DNA of 6,811 nucleotides from Anaerolineae bacterium. GTDB taxonomy: Bacteria > Chloroflexota > Anaerolineae > UBA4142. The translations under genes were made by a program, and so were the position numbers. Below, piece after piece: positions 6,356 through 6,811 of the stretch; the stretch's first letter is position 1, and each line of letters begins with the position of its first letter. The DNA is taken from contig DAIDTM010000523.1 of assembly GCA_027457205.1 (NCBI GenBank), forward strand, positions 1 to 6,811. Reading direction: 5' to 3'. The notes beneath the pieces were generated by a model. The model did not search any database and was not told the origin of the DNA. It saw nothing but the letters and a program-made list of their open reading frames with translations.

Positions 6356-6811
6356 TTATTTCGTTGGTTTTTTCGTAGCGCTACTCTTAGGTTTGGCAGC
6401 CGCAGGTTTCTTCGCGGCGGCTTTGGGTTTCGCCACTTTAGCAGCCGTCGGTTTCCTCGCAGTGGTTTTCTTCGCGGCGGGCGGCTTGCCTGCCGCTTGT
6501 TCTTCCTCTGCCGGCGCTGCCGCAACGACTTCTTCGACCACGATGACTTCGGTTGGCGTCTCGACTACCGCAACCGATTCAGCGACAACCTCCGCTGGCG
6601 GCTCTTCGACTGCCGCGACCGGCTCAGCGACGACTTGCGCTGGCGGTTCCTCGACCGCGGCGACCGGCTCAGCGACGACTTGCGCTGGCGGTTCTTCGAC
6701 CGCGGCGACCGGCTCGGCGACAACTTGCGCTGGCGGTTCCTCGACCGCGGCGACCGGCTCGGCGACAACTTGCGCTGGCGGTTCCTCGACCGCGGCGACC
6801 GGCTCAGCGAC
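6356..6811 (-). CDS. Low-complexity protein, C-terminal part: acidic V/A/E/P repeats then Lys/Ala/Pro-rich basic tail
   Basis: The frame is open to the right edge, so the gene begins outside the window; an internal GTG at 6541 is not needed as a start. The visible 151 residues have two parts. Residues 1-90 are six 15-residue units, consensus VAEPVAAVEEPPAQV, acidic and probably disordered. After a short acidic bridge, about 110-151 is a basic tail of K, A, P and T (AAKKTTARKPTAAKVAKPK is part of it), like the tails of histone H1-like or HU-extended proteins and of some ribosomal proteins. Such tails usually bind nucleic acid. In Bacillus and relatives tdk follows rho and rpmE (ribosomal protein L31), so an extended L31 or a similar RNA-binding protein is possible, but the diagnostic domain would lie off the edge. 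The gene ends 11 nt before a strong terminator. Confidence 0.75.
   Translation of the reverse strand, partial: VAEPVAAVEEPPAQVVAEPVAAVEEPPAQVVAEPVAAVEEPPAQVVAEPVAAVEEPPAQVVAEPVAAVEEPPAEVVAESVAVVETPTEVIVVEEVVAAAPAEEEQAAGKPPAAKKTTARKPTAAKVAKPKAAAKKPAAAKPKSSATKKPTK
6542..6811 (-). repeat. 45-bp in-frame tandem repeat, six units
   Basis: Reading the - strand, units lie at 6811-6767, 6766-6722, 6721-6677, 6676-6632, 6631-6587 and 6586-6542. The first four encode an identical 15-residue peptide and differ only at a few silent third positions. The fifth has one residue change (Q to E). The sixth is clearly diverged (VAESVAVVETPTEVI). The array probably continues past the window edge. The unit is a multiple of three, so copy-number change keeps the frame. 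Confidence 0.93.

Noticed and set aside
6539..6541. GTG as the start of a 61-residue basic protein.
   Set aside because: The frame continues open and repeat-structured upstream to the window edge, and no Shine-Dalgarno is visible before this GTG.
6565..6768. A - strand frame coding for an Arg/Ser-rich repeat protein resembling SR proteins.
   Set aside because: It is the 45-bp repeat read in another frame; the open frame that reaches the window edge and ends just before the terminator is the better choice.
6542..6811. Regular repeats that could suggest a CRISPR array.
   Set aside because: The 45-bp units are contiguous with no unique spacers and preserve a reading frame, so they are a coding tandem repeat.

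Overview
This is a bacterial window of moderately high GC with short intergenic gaps and two convergent gene blocks. A GT-C membrane protein of this architecture, together with a type II thymidine kinase, would fit an uncultured Chloroflexota (Anaerolineae-like) genome. That placement is inference from gene style only; no rRNA or other strong phylogenetic marker is present.

Left block (+ strand, 1-2909): three tightly spaced genes. The first is the 3' part of a PAS-linked sensor histidine kinase, cut by the left edge. The second is a stand-alone receiver (REC) protein with an unusually long loop after its phosphoacceptor Asp. The third is a 413-residue protein with three predicted membrane helices and a large helical cytoplasmic C-terminal domain that I do not recognise. 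Gaps of 13 and 10 nt, with a Shine-Dalgarno before each downstream gene, imply one operon. The simplest reading is a sensor-to-receiver phosphorelay whose output is the membrane protein rather than a DNA-binding regulator.

Middle (2910-2989): an 80-nt gap between the convergent blocks. Most of it is an inverted pair of decamer repeat arrays that could act as a two-way terminator or may be a dispersed element.

Right block (- strand, 6811 down to 2990): the 3' part of a gene for a low-complexity protein (45-bp repeats giving 15-residue V/A/E/P units, then a Lys/Ala/Pro tail), an intrinsic terminator, tdk (thymidine kinase) and, 3 nt further on, an 897-residue GT-C-type membrane protein. The terminator's T-tract sits almost against the tdk ribosome binding site, leaving no room for a separate promoter, so tdk and the GT-C gene probably depend on read-through or on a promoter inside the upstream gene. 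The GT-C protein ends in a domain clearly similar to the animal FAM3/ILEI (PANDER-like) fold.

The least expected structure is repeat-based. The GT-C gene carries several separate 7-nt-period tracts inside its reading frame, one of them arranged as facing inverted arrays, resembling the short tandemly repeated repetitive (STRR) heptamers known from some bacterial genomes. The intergenic element has the same facing-array design with a 10-nt period.
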